Shown here: positions 7,622-15,935 of the stretch, piece after piece | Layout of the letters: each line of letters opens with the position of its first letter | How positions within the stretch are numbered: position 1 is the first letter of the stretch | Source of the DNA: Sulfurimicrobium sp964552675 | GTDB taxonomy: Bacteria; Pseudomonadota; Gammaproteobacteria; Burkholderiales; Sulfuricellaceae | Assembly: GCA_964552675.1 (NCBI GenBank) | Contig: CAZKHJ010000009.1 | Span: 1-64,000, forward strand | DNA: 64,000 bases | Reading direction: 5' to 3' | The notes under the pieces: generated by a model | What the model was told of the DNA's origin: nothing | What the model saw: the letters and a program-made list of their open reading frames with translations, nothing else | The model's database searches: none | Program-made: the position numbers and the translations under genes

Positions 7622-8730
7622 GCGCGGCTGTGAAGGCGTCGTCGGGGGGCGGGTTCACCGCCTGCCTGGAGCAGCAGGCAGAAGCGCGTGGCGTGACGCT
7701 GGACGCTTCCCAGCTGGCTGCTGCCAATGAACTGCAGCGGCTCCATGACGCGCTGCTCCAGCCCTCGCCATTCCTGCGCCTCGGCCTGCTGCGGCAGGTC
7801 ATCAGGCGTCGCGCCGTGCGCGGCGTCTATCTGTGGGGCGCGGTGGGGCGCGGCAAGAGTTTGCTGATGGATGCCTTCCTCGCCTGCGTGCCGCTGGAGG
7901 GCAAGCAGCGTGTCCATTTTCACCATTTCATGCAGGAAATCCATGCCCGCCTTGCTGCCCTCAAGGGGCAGCCCGACCCCCTGCCCAGGGTGGCACGGGA
8001 AATCGCGCGCCATGTCCGCCTGCTGTGCCTGGACGAGTTCCACATCACCGATATCACCGATGCCATGCTGATGCGCGGCCTGCTGCAGGGATTGCTGGAT
8101 CAGGGGGTGGCCATGGTGATGACCGCCAATGCCGAGCCGGATGCCCTGTACCGTAACGGCCTGCAAAGGGGGCAGTTCCTGCCGGCCATCGCCTTGATCA
8201 AGGCGCGCATGGAGGTGGTGCATCTCGATGGTGGTGCGGATTACCGCCTGCGCACACTACAGCAGGCTGGTGTGTACCATGCGCCGCTGGATGAAAAGGC
8301 GGGGCAGGCGCTGGAGGAGATTTTCCGGGGACTGGCCGGCGAGAGGGCGGGTCAAAGTGTCGGCCTCCAGGTCGAAGGCAGGTGCATCAAGTCCCTGCGC
8401 CAGGCAGCAGGGGTGGCGTGGTTCGATTTCAGCGAATTATGCGCTGGCCCGCGCAGCAAGGCCGATTATATCGAGCTGGCCCGGCGTTTTCACACCATCC
8501 TGCTGTCTGGCGTGCCGCGCTTCGATCAGCATTCGCTCGCCCAGGCGCGGCGCTTCCTGTGGCTGGTGGACGAGTTTTACGACCGCCGGGTGAAACTGAT
8601 CCTTTCCGCTGAAGCCCCGTTGAGCCTGCTGGGCCGGGAAAGCCTGTTTGATGGCGAATTTGAACGTGCCCTGAGCCGGCTGGCCGAGATGCAGTCCCAT
8701 GCCTACCTCGCGCTAGCCCATCAGCCCTGA
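7618..8730 (+). CDS. zapE: Cell division ATPase ZapE (AFG1 family)
   Basis: The 370-residue AFG1-like P-loop ATPase has Walker A GAVGRGKS (near residue 80), Walker B LLCLDEFH and a sensor-like VMTANAEPDALY. ZapE is a Z-ring-associated ATPase in proteobacteria and is linked to mitochondrial AFG1. The best start is the TTG at 7618, overlapping the sucB stop (TTGA). It gives a protein of family length, but a later start is possible. In many betaproteobacteria this gene closes the suc operon after lpd. Here it directly follows sucB. Its last 10 bases overlap the convergent hydrolase gene. Confidence 0.92.
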   Translation: MSAAVKASSGGGFTACLEQQAEARGVTLDASQLAAANELQRLHDALLQPSPFLRLGLLRQVIRRRAVRGVYLWGAVGRGKSLLMDAFLACVPLEGKQRVHFHHFMQEIHARLAALKGQPDPLPRVAREIARHVRLLCLDEFHITDITDAMLMRGLLQGLLDQGVAMVMTANAEPDALYRNGLQRGQFLPAIALIKARMEVVHLDGGADYRLRTLQQAGVYHAPLDEKAGQALEEIFRGLAGERAGQSVGLQVEGRCIKSLRQAAGVAWFDFSELCAGPRSKADYIELARRFHTILLSGVPRFDQHSLAQARRFLWLVDEFYDRRVKLILSAEAPLSLLGRESLFDGEFERALSRLAEMQSHAYLALAHQP

Positions 8731-9596
8731 GGGGCGGCAAAATGTGCCAGATCGGCATTCATCAGGTGGGCAATGGCCTGCGGTTTCTGGAAGGGCAGGG
8801 CGTGGTCGGCACCGGCAATGAGATGACAGGTCCAGTCGGCATGCTGCAAGGCGAGTTGCTGGCAGAAATCGAAAATCTCCCCGCTGGAACGTTCGCCGAC
8901 AAAACTGCTGACGTGCTGCTGGGCAGCGATCAGTTGTGCGCGGTCGAGTCTTTTCGCGGCGCGGGTAACGGCTTCCAGGATTGCAGCCAGTCCTTTGGGG
9001 CGGTGCGCCAGGCGGGCGCGCACGATTTCCTCGTTGCGCGAGTTGCGGCTGCGCTGGGGTGAAACCGCGTCGAGGAAGATTTGCAGGCCGTACTCCAGTT
9101 CTTCGTCGAGACGCAGTTTTTCGGCAGCCTGCAGCAACACTTCGCGCCGGGTGAGCAGAAGCTGCTCATCGGCGCCGCTCAGCAGGCCGGGTTCGAACAG
9201 ATAGGTCTTGCCTACGGCATCCTGTCTTGCCGCCTTGAGCTGCATGGCGATCAGGCCGCCGTAGGAATAGCCGCCAAGATCGAAAGTGGCCCAGCCCAGG
9301 GAGTCGAGGAGGGCGCCCATGTCTGCCACCACCTCGCTGGTTTCAAAAGCATGTTCCTGGTGGTCGGGAAAGTGGGTTTTGCCGGTGCCGCGCAGGTCCG
9401 GGACGAGAATCTCCGACCAGTGCAGCAGGTGGCTGAGAACGGGTTCCCAGGTGATCTGGCCATCCACGCCGCCGCCATGCAATAACAGCAGGCGCCGGCT
9501 GGAAAAGGCACTGCAACGGTAGAGGCGGTAATAAACCGCCTGTCGGGGAAGGTTGAGGTAGCCTTCGGTATCAGGCTTGAGGGCCGTGTTAGCCAA
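8721..9596 (-). CDS. Alpha/beta hydrolase fold protein
   Basis: The protein has about 291 residues and the alpha/beta-hydrolase pattern. LLLLHGGGVDG forms the oxyanion-hole strand, VPDLRGTGKT follows, the nucleophile elbow is GGYSYGGL with Ser, and a late His sits in AGADHALPF. This completes a Ser-Asp/Glu-His triad. The substrate cannot be told. The TTG at 9596 overlaps the stop of the upstream EAL-HDOD gene, giving an operon-like junction. The much longer open frame upstream is an antisense-like artefact of the EAL-HDOD gene. It is the last gene of the minus-strand chemotaxis block, and a motility role is only suggested by position. Confidence 0.8.
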   Translation of the reverse strand: MANTALKPDTEGYLNLPRQAVYYRLYRCSAFSSRRLLLLHGGGVDGQITWEPVLSHLLHWSEILVPDLRGTGKTHFPDHQEHAFETSEVVADMGALLDSLGWATFDLGGYSYGGLIAMQLKAARQDAVGKTYLFEPGLLSGADEQLLLTRREVLLQAAEKLRLDEELEYGLQIFLDAVSPQRSRNSRNEEIVRARLAHRPKGLAAILEAVTRAAKRLDRAQLIAAQQHVSSFVGERSSGEIFDFCQQLALQHADWTCHLIAGADHALPFQKPQAIAHLMNADLAHFAAPQG

Positions 9597-10806
9597 TGCC
9601 CAGCTGTTCAACCCATGCCAGCGCTTCGAGGTGCGCCTTGTTGACGCTTTCCGGGTCCATGGCCATGGAGTCGGCCAACTCCTCGATGCGGCTGGATTCC
9701 GAGCTTTCACAGGCCTCGGCCAGGGAAAGGAATGGCCCATACATGCCCTGTCGTGTGAGCAGGGCGTCGCAAATCGCTTCCGGCAGATAGAGTTTTTCCA
9801 GGATGTCGTCCATGGGCATTTCCAGCATGGCATCCAGCATCGAGAAAATTCCGACGATGAAGAGATTGTCGCGCTCGCTCTTTTCCAGGTAGCCCTGGCC
9901 CAGCAGTTCGGTGAGCCGTCCGCGTGTGATGGCCGTCTTCATCAGCGCCGGCGGAGTGGAATCATTGCCGGCGGTGGCGAGCAGCAGGGTCAGCCAGCGG
10001 TAGAGCTGCTGGTAGCCGAGGATGGCCAGGGCGTGGCGGATCGACTGGATTTCACACGACAGGCCGAAACCGACCGAGTTGATGTAGCGCAGGAGCTTGA
10101 AGGAGAGCGCCACATCGGCCTTGAATCCGGTCTCGATTTCCTTCACGTCGGCGTTGTTGCGCACCTTGTTGAGCAGCGAGAGCACGGTGGCGTGTGCCGG
10201 GTTGATGATCTTGGCAGCCAGGGTTTCCGGATGGGCAAAGTAATAACCCTGAAAATAATGGAAGCCCAGTTCCTTGCAGAACTTGAATTCGGTGCGGGTT
10301 TCCACTTTTTCCGCGATCAGCTTGGCACCACAGCTTTGCAGGCTGCGCACCAGCGTCGCAGTTTTATCCATGCCAAGCTCGTGGATATCCACCTTGATGA
10401 AATCGGCAAGCGGCAGCAGTTCGGTGTTGATGGGGCGGTGGTCGAAGTCGTCCAGGGCAAAGCGGAAGCCCATCTGGCGCAGGCTTTGGATGCGCGCAAG
10501 CAGTTCCGGCGTGGCTTCTACTGTCTCGATCAGTTCCAGTACCACGCGTTTGGCGGGCAGCAGTTCGAGAAAGTCGCTTTCCAGCATGGGCGCAGCGATG
10601 TTGATGAAAGCCAGTTTATCGCCCAGCAGCCAGTTGGCGTCCATGTTGCTGAAAGTATTGACCAGCACCTTGCTCCCGGCTTCCAGATCATTTGTAATCT
10701 GGGCATCGGCAGCGTCCGCGCTGTGGCGGAACAGCAGTTCATAACCGATGATTTTCTGCTGGAGGTCAACAATCGGCTGGCGGCCGATAAACGCCTGATT
10801 CTGCAT
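9589..10806 (-). CDS. EAL-HDOD signalling protein (CdgJ/YuxH type)
   Basis: The 405-residue protein joins an EAL-like phosphodiesterase fold (about 1-200) to an HDOD domain (about 205-400). The signature at the EAL position is degenerate (GYELLFR in place of ExLxR). Other landmarks are ALDDFDHRP, DFIKVDIHELG and LIAEKVETRTEF. Proteins of this architecture often do not hydrolyse cyclic di-GMP and act as regulators of motility. The HDOD half has DVALSFKLLRYINSVGFG and SIRHALAILGYQQLYRW. It lies 17 bases after cheA on the same strand, supporting a role in chemotaxis or motility control. Loss of enzymatic activity is inferred from the motif and not proven. Confidence 0.88.
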   Translation of the reverse strand: MQNQAFIGRQPIVDLQQKIIGYELLFRHSADAADAQITNDLEAGSKVLVNTFSNMDANWLLGDKLAFINIAAPMLESDFLELLPAKRVVLELIETVEATPELLARIQSLRQMGFRFALDDFDHRPINTELLPLADFIKVDIHELGMDKTATLVRSLQSCGAKLIAEKVETRTEFKFCKELGFHYFQGYYFAHPETLAAKIINPAHATVLSLLNKVRNNADVKEIETGFKADVALSFKLLRYINSVGFGLSCEIQSIRHALAILGYQQLYRWLTLLLATAGNDSTPPALMKTAITRGRLTELLGQGYLEKSERDNLFIVGIFSMLDAMLEMPMDDILEKLYLPEAICDALLTRQGMYGPFLSLAEACESSESSRIEELADSMAMDPESVNKAHLEALAWVEQLGIG

Positions 10807-10823
10807 GGGGAGGGCTCTTTAAT

Positions 10824-12707
10824 CTAGTGAACTGTCTGGGTAAACAGGGCTGCACGTGAGGTGTCCGGATTCATTCTGAGCAGTTCTTCCATGTCCAGCA
10901 CCAGCACTACCGAGCCATCACCGGAGAGCGTGGCGCCGGCAATACCCTTGGGTTTGATGTCGAGCAGGGGCTTGATCACCACATCGTCGCGGCCGAGGAA
11001 GCCGTCAATCGCCAGCACGAAGGTGGTGTCGGCACTTTGCATCAGCACGCCGAAAGCCGGTGCCGCATCCTCCGGCCAGCCAATCATGCTTGCCAGGGAA
11101 CGAACCGGCAAAACTTCTTCCCGCACTACCATGGTGGCGCGGCCGGATACCTGTTTGACATCCTTGGGGTCGATCGGGGTGATTTCACGCACCATCGACA
11201 GGGGGACTGCGAAGGGCTGTTCCCCAACGCGCACCAGCAATACCGGAAGGATGGCCAGTGTCAGGGGCAGCGAAATCGTGATGGTGGTGCCCAGCCCGAC
11301 CGTGGAGGCAATCTCGATGCGGCCGTTGAGCTTGGCAATGTTGGTCTTTACCACGTCCATGCCGACGCCACGGCCGGAAACGTCGGAAATCTGGTCCTTG
11401 GTGGAGAAACCGGGCAGGAAGATGAGTTGCAGGCTTTGCCGGTCGTCCAGGCTGTTTGCGGTTTCCACGTCAATCAGGCCTTTTTCCACCGCCTTGTGGC
11501 GAATGGTGTCAGGCCGCATGCCGCGACCGTCGTCGGCAATTTCGATGATGATGTGGTCGCCGACCTGAGCGGCGGAGAGGCGTACCACGCTCTTTGCCGG
11601 TTTTCCTGCGGCAATCCGTTCCTCTGGGCTGTCCACCCCGTGGTCAACGGCGTTGCGTACCAGATGGACCAGCGGGTCGTTGAGATCTTCGATCATGGTC
11701 TTGTCGATCTCGGTGTCTTCGCCGGATAGCAGCAGTTCCACATCCTTGCCCAATTGCCGCGCCAGGTCACGTGCCAGGCGGGGGTATTTCTGGAACAGAC
11801 GGCCGATCGGCTGCATACGGGTTTTCATGACTGCGTTCTGCAGGTCTCCCACCAGCAGATCGAGCTGGCTCACCGCTTCGTCCAGCGCCTTGAGCGTGGA
11901 GGCATCCTGCTTGCCGGCGAGAATGTCGGCACGCAGGCTGGTGAGGCGGTTCTTGGTCAGGCCGATTTCGCCGGTATAAGTCAGCACCTGGTCGAGCCGG
12001 GTGGTATCCACGCGGATGGTGGTTTCCTTGACCGCAGCCGGGGGCGCCGCTGCCGCGGCAACCGGCCTGGCGACCGGCGCAACCGGCGCTATTTCGGGAT
12101 GGGCAGCAGGATGGGCCTCGGTCAATGCAGTAGCCGAGGGCATGTGATGGACAGCCGGTGCTTGTTCCTGAATAACCTGGTCAGGGGTGGCCGGGCCAAG
12201 CAGGGTGTGGTACATGTGATCCCAGTCCGGGCCGCTGCCGGAAGGTGTGGCAGTCGCCGCTGCGGCGGGTGCTTCGTCCTGGTGAGCAGGGGCTGACGCA
12301 TTCAGGCTGACATGGCCGCCGGCAATCACGGCGTCCAGCGCATCCAGCAGGTATTTTTCCGCAGCGGGCGGGACCTGTGCCTGGGAAAGATGGCCGAACA
12401 TGTCCCGTACCACGCCAGTTGCGGCCATGATCACGTCCATGATGTCCGGTGTCAGGGTTAGTTCGGCAGTACGTAGTTTGTCGAACAGGTTTTCGGTGCG
12501 GTGGCACAGTTCGACCAGTTCATTGACGTTGAGAAAACCCGCGCCACCCTTGATGGTATGAAAGCCACGGAAAATGTCGTTGAGCAGGGATTTGTCGCCT
12601 GGCCGCTTTTCCAGCTCCACCAGCTTGTTGTCCACATCGGACAGGAGTTCCCCGGCTTCCGTGAGAAAATCCTGGAGCAGTTCTTCCATTCCGGCGAAAT
12701 GGCTCAT
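10824..12707 (-). CDS. cheA: Chemotaxis histidine kinase CheA (no recognisable P2 domain)
   Basis: The 627-residue kinase has a P1 Hpt domain with phospho-acceptor H50 (FHTIKGGAGF), then an Ala/Pro-rich linker at about 115-225. P3 dimerisation (LDQVLTYTGEIGLTKNRL) precedes P4 ATPase with HLVRNAVDHGVD, ADDGRGM and GRGVGMDVV. The C-terminal P5 CheW-like domain begins near LAILPVLLVRVGEQPFAVP. I do not see a folded P2 CheY-docking domain in the linker, which holds only a short island (DWDHMYHTLLG). It autophosphorylates on signals from MCPs and passes phosphate to CheY and the CheV receivers. The start has a clear AGGGGA site. The gene follows cheZ. Confidence 0.95.
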   Translation of the reverse strand: MSHFAGMEELLQDFLTEAGELLSDVDNKLVELEKRPGDKSLLNDIFRGFHTIKGGAGFLNVNELVELCHRTENLFDKLRTAELTLTPDIMDVIMAATGVVRDMFGHLSQAQVPPAAEKYLLDALDAVIAGGHVSLNASAPAHQDEAPAAAATATPSGSGPDWDHMYHTLLGPATPDQVIQEQAPAVHHMPSATALTEAHPAAHPEIAPVAPVARPVAAAAAPPAAVKETTIRVDTTRLDQVLTYTGEIGLTKNRLTSLRADILAGKQDASTLKALDEAVSQLDLLVGDLQNAVMKTRMQPIGRLFQKYPRLARDLARQLGKDVELLLSGEDTEIDKTMIEDLNDPLVHLVRNAVDHGVDSPEERIAAGKPAKSVVRLSAAQVGDHIIIEIADDGRGMRPDTIRHKAVEKGLIDVETANSLDDRQSLQLIFLPGFSTKDQISDVSGRGVGMDVVKTNIAKLNGRIEIASTVGLGTTITISLPLTLAILPVLLVRVGEQPFAVPLSMVREITPIDPKDVKQVSGRATMVVREEVLPVRSLASMIGWPEDAAPAFGVLMQSADTTFVLAIDGFLGRDDVVIKPLLDIKPKGIAGATLSGDGSVVLVLDMEELLRMNPDTSRAALFTQTVH

Positions 12708-12753
12708 GATTTATCCCCTGTTATTGGTTGTTGCTGTCATCTGGGGTGCAGGC

Positions 12754-13530
12754 TCAGAATCCCAGGCTTTCGAGCAGATCGTCTACCTGTTGCTGATTGG
12801 TGACGACATCGGTGCGGCCATCCGCGCTGATGACCGGGCCGTTAAGCAGGCCTGAATGCACCTCGCTGCGTTTTTCTGCGGGCGTGCTTTCGATCAGCAG
12901 TTGCAGTAGTTGCGATTCCACTTGCTGTGCCAGTTCGATGACCTTTTTGATCACCTGGCCGGTGAGGTCCTGGAAGTCCTGCGCCATCATGATTTCCATC
13001 AGTTGGGCATTAGTCGCCTTGGTATGGGTCGGTACCTCACCCAGATAGGCGCGAGTGTCGTTGACCAGCTGCTTGAATTCGTCCACGCTCAACTGGTTGG
13101 CAAACATGCGGTCCCATTTCCCCGCCAAGCTGGTTGCGCCAGATTCCAGTTTTTCCTGAATCGGTTGCGCCACTTCCGTAGCGCTGAGTGCGCGTTCTGC
13201 GGCCTGTTCGGTCATGGCAGCGATGTAGTTGAGACGGTCCCGGGTGTCCGGAATCGCGTCCACGGCCTTCTCGATGGTTTTGTCATAGCCCAGTTCGCGC
13301 AAGGTGTCGTGCAGGTTGCGCGTCATGTGGCCAATGGAGGAAAAGACTTTCTCGTTGCAGCTTTCACCATCCGAGTCGGTGCTCAAATCTGTAGCAGAAA
13401 CACTTTCCTGAGCTGTCGCCACGTCAGGCGTGGCTGTTTCTGTTACGGGTTCGGCGGCAGTCTCCTGACTCGCCATCACGATGCTGTCAAACAGGGCTTC
13501 CAGGTCTTCCGAATCGCCTTGATCACTCAC
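12754..13530 (-). CDS. cheZ: CheY-P phosphatase CheZ
   Basis: The 258-residue, mostly helical protein has an acidic N-terminus, the helix IGHMTRNLHDTLRELGYD, and the active-site helix AQDFQDLTGQVIKKV, whose Asp and Gln correspond to the catalytic pair of enteric CheZ. The C-terminal peptide QQQVDDLLESLGF is the CheY-binding tail. It dephosphorylates CheY-P and ends the tumbling signal. The GTG start at 13530 sits behind AAGGGGGG. It is 13 bases after cheY and probably co-transcribed. Confidence 0.94.
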   Translation of the reverse strand: MSDQGDSEDLEALFDSIVMASQETAAEPVTETATPDVATAQESVSATDLSTDSDGESCNEKVFSSIGHMTRNLHDTLRELGYDKTIEKAVDAIPDTRDRLNYIAAMTEQAAERALSATEVAQPIQEKLESGATSLAGKWDRMFANQLSVDEFKQLVNDTRAYLGEVPTHTKATNAQLMEIMMAQDFQDLTGQVIKKVIELAQQVESQLLQLLIESTPAEKRSEVHSGLLNGPVISADGRTDVVTNQQQVDDLLESLGF

Positions 13531-13542
13531 TTGATTCCCCCC

Positions 13543-13932
13543 TTATTTACCCATTTTCTCGAATATCTTGTTTAATTTTTCTTCCAGCGTGGCGGCAGTA
13601 AATGGCTTGACCACATAGCCGCTGGCGCCTGCCTGGGCGGCTTCCACAATGTTTTCCTTCTTGGCTTCGGCGGTTACCATCAGGACTGGCAGATGCTTCA
13701 GTGCGGCGTCTGCGCGGATGGCGCGGAGAAGCTCGATGCCTGTCATGTTGGGCATGTTCCAGTCGCTGACGACAAATTCGAAACCGCCGCCCTTGAGCTT
13801 GTTCAATGCCACGGCACCGTCCTCGGCTTCGTCCACGTTGGTGTAACCCAGTTCCTTGAGGAGATTGCGCACAATGCGGCGCATCGTGGAAAAATCGTCC
13901 ACGACCAGGAATTTCATGTTTTTATCTGCCAT
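13543..13932 (-). CDS. cheY: Chemotaxis response regulator CheY
   Basis: This 129-residue single receiver domain has every landmark at the enteric position: D12-D13, phospho-acceptor D57 (VSDWNMPNM), T87, Y106 and K109. Phosphorylated CheY binds FliM and FliN and changes rotation direction. The start ATG and the compact length are standard. It lies between the cheV pair and cheZ. Confidence 0.97.
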   Translation of the reverse strand: MADKNMKFLVVDDFSTMRRIVRNLLKELGYTNVDEAEDGAVALNKLKGGGFEFVVSDWNMPNMTGIELLRAIRADAALKHLPVLMVTAEAKKENIVEAAQAGASGYVVKPFTAATLEEKLNKIFEKMGK

Positions 13933-13975
13933 AAAGCTACTCCAAAATACAGGGGCCCATATCAGCCCTTGTTTT

Positions 13976-14914
13976 TTACCTCATCAACAGCGGACGCAGC
14001 GTCTCCGCCAGAACGGAAGGGTCGAACTTGGCCACATAGGCGTCTACGCCCACGGTTTTGCCCATGGTGCGGTTGGCATCCGAGGACAGGGAAGAATGCA
14101 TCACCACCGGGATCCCTTCAAAGCGGCGGTCGGCCTTGATTTTCTTGGTCAACACGTAGCCGTCCATTTCCGGCATTTCGGCATCGGTCAGGATCAGGCT
14201 GATCAGGTTGCTGACCGGCATGCCATCATGCTGGGCGCGTGCGGCAAGATTTTGCAGCTTGTCCCACGCTTCCTGGCCGTTGTTTGCCTGCTGGTAGGGT
14301 ACTTCGAGCTTGTCCAGGGTCATCATGATTTCCTTGCGCGCAATGGCTGAATCATCCACGAAGAACAGGTATTGCTCCGCTGACATTTCCACAGGCGCAA
14401 GTTCCGGAACCGGTTCCATGCCCAGGGCGTTGACCAGGATTTGCTCCACGTCGAGGATTGAGACCAGGCGCCCATCCGGCAGTTCGGTGATGGCGGTGAT
14501 CATGCCTTCCGTGCCTGCCAGCATGGATTGGGGCGGTTTGATTTTTTCCCAGTCTACGCGCACGATGCGGTCCACGTCGTGCACCAGGAACCCCTGGGTG
14601 TGCTTGCTGTATTCGGTGACAATCATGGTCTGGCCGGTGTCGGCCGGTACGTTGTCAAGCTGCATGAAGTCGGCCAGCGACAGCACCGGAATGATATTGC
14701 CGCGCAGCGAAATCACCCCTAACACACCGCCCGGCATGTTCGGCGTTTTGGTAATGAAGGGGGTTTGCGATACTTCGCGTACCTTGAATACGTTGATGCC
14801 GAAATATTCCCCTGTCCCCAGCGTGAACAGGAGAATCTCCATCTTGTTGGAACCGGCCAGCTTGGTGCGGGCGTCAACCGATTCAATCAGCGCTGCATTG
14901 GCTTGAGTGGTCAT
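13976..14914 (-). CDS. cheV: Chemotaxis coupling protein CheV (copy 1)
   Basis: The 312-residue protein fuses an N-terminal CheW-like domain (MEILLFTLGTGEYFGINVFK, VISLRGNIIPVLSLADF) to a C-terminal receiver (FFVDDSAIARK, LILTDAEMPEMDGY with the phospho-acceptor Asp, and YVAKFDPS). CheV couples MCPs to CheA and its phosphorylation tunes adaptation. This copy and the one at 14934-15875 are tandem paralogues with the same architecture but clearly diverged sequence. With no cheW in the block, the two CheV proteins may supply coupling. Confidence 0.94.
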   Translation of the reverse strand: MTTQANAALIESVDARTKLAGSNKMEILLFTLGTGEYFGINVFKVREVSQTPFITKTPNMPGGVLGVISLRGNIIPVLSLADFMQLDNVPADTGQTMIVTEYSKHTQGFLVHDVDRIVRVDWEKIKPPQSMLAGTEGMITAITELPDGRLVSILDVEQILVNALGMEPVPELAPVEMSAEQYLFFVDDSAIARKEIMMTLDKLEVPYQQANNGQEAWDKLQNLAARAQHDGMPVSNLISLILTDAEMPEMDGYVLTKKIKADRRFEGIPVVMHSSLSSDANRTMGKTVGVDAYVAKFDPSVLAETLRPLLMR

Positions 14915-14933
14915 GGTGTCGGTCCTGAATAAA

Positions 14934-15875
14934 TCAGCTTAAGCGGCGGGTGAGGATTTCGGACAGTTTGGAGGGGTCGAATTTTGAGACATACTCGTCC
15001 ACGCCCACCGAGCGGCCCAGTTCCTGGTTCGATGCACCACTCAGCGAGGAATGCATGATCACCGGGATGCCGGCAAAGCGGGGATCGCTCTTGATGTTCT
15101 TGGTGAGAATGTAGCCATCCATTTCCGGCATTTCGACATCGGTCAGCACCAGCTGGATCAGGTTTTTCACCGGAACTTTTGCCTGTTCGGCACGCGTGGC
15201 GATCTGCTGCAGTTCTTCCCATGCCTGTTTGCCATTGGTGGCGCTGCGGTAGCGGATGTTCATGGCGTCGAGGGTGCGCTCGATCTGCTTTCGTGCTACC
15301 GGTGAGTCGTCGGTGAAGAAGATGGTGCGCTCTTCCAGCAGGGGAACCAGGCTGGAAAAGATGATTTCGTGTTCGTCGTAATGGGTGGTTTCGGCGAGGA
15401 TCTTCTCCACATCCATCAGCATGACCAGACGCCCGTCGTCGAGCTGGGTGACAGCCGTTACCAGACCGCCCATCTGGGCCATGAGCATTTCCGGCGGCAC
15501 CTTGATCTCCGACCAGTCCAGCCGCAGGATGGTGTCCACGCTTTCCACCAGGAAGCCCTGGGTGCGGGAATTGTATTCGGTGACGATCATGATTTCCGGC
15601 GGTGCGTCGGTGACGATGCCGGTGTATTTGATCAGATCCACTACCGGTACCAGTACGCCGCGCAGGCTGACCATGCCTTCCACGGAAGACGGCATGTCCG
15701 GTGCGCGGGTGATTTCCGGCACACGCATGACTTCGCGCACCTTGAAGACATTGATGCCAAAGGTTTCCTTGCGCCCGCTGTTCTGATCTGTACCCAGGGT
15801 GAACAGCAGGATTTCCAGCTTGTTGGTGCCGGCGAGCTTGGTGCGGGCATCAACCCGCTTTAACAGTTCTGACAT
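14934..15875 (-). CDS. cheV: Chemotaxis coupling protein CheV (copy 2)
   Basis: The 313-residue protein starts with the CheW-like domain (LEILLFTLGTDQNSGRKETF, VSLRGVLVPVVDLIKY). The insert NSGRKE is absent from copy 1. Then comes the receiver (FFTDDSPVARKQ, LVLTDVEMPEMDGY, YVSKFDPS). The shared MEILLFTLGT/LEILLFTLGT and EMPEMDGY blocks show duplication, while loops differ enough for separate receptor preference. A TATAAT box on the minus strand at 15940-15935 overlaps the stop of the upstream MCP gene and could be an internal -10, but I found no matching -35. Confidence 0.94.
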   Translation of the reverse strand: MSELLKRVDARTKLAGTNKLEILLFTLGTDQNSGRKETFGINVFKVREVMRVPEITRAPDMPSSVEGMVSLRGVLVPVVDLIKYTGIVTDAPPEIMIVTEYNSRTQGFLVESVDTILRLDWSEIKVPPEMLMAQMGGLVTAVTQLDDGRLVMLMDVEKILAETTHYDEHEIIFSSLVPLLEERTIFFTDDSPVARKQIERTLDAMNIRYRSATNGKQAWEELQQIATRAEQAKVPVKNLIQLVLTDVEMPEMDGYILTKNIKSDPRFAGIPVIMHSSLSGASNQELGRSVGVDEYVSKFDPSKLSEILTRRLS

Positions 15876-15935
15876 CGTTTTCAGGCTCCGGTGTGGGTCG
15901 CCAGTTGGTGGATGGGCATGTTTTCGGCCGCTGCA

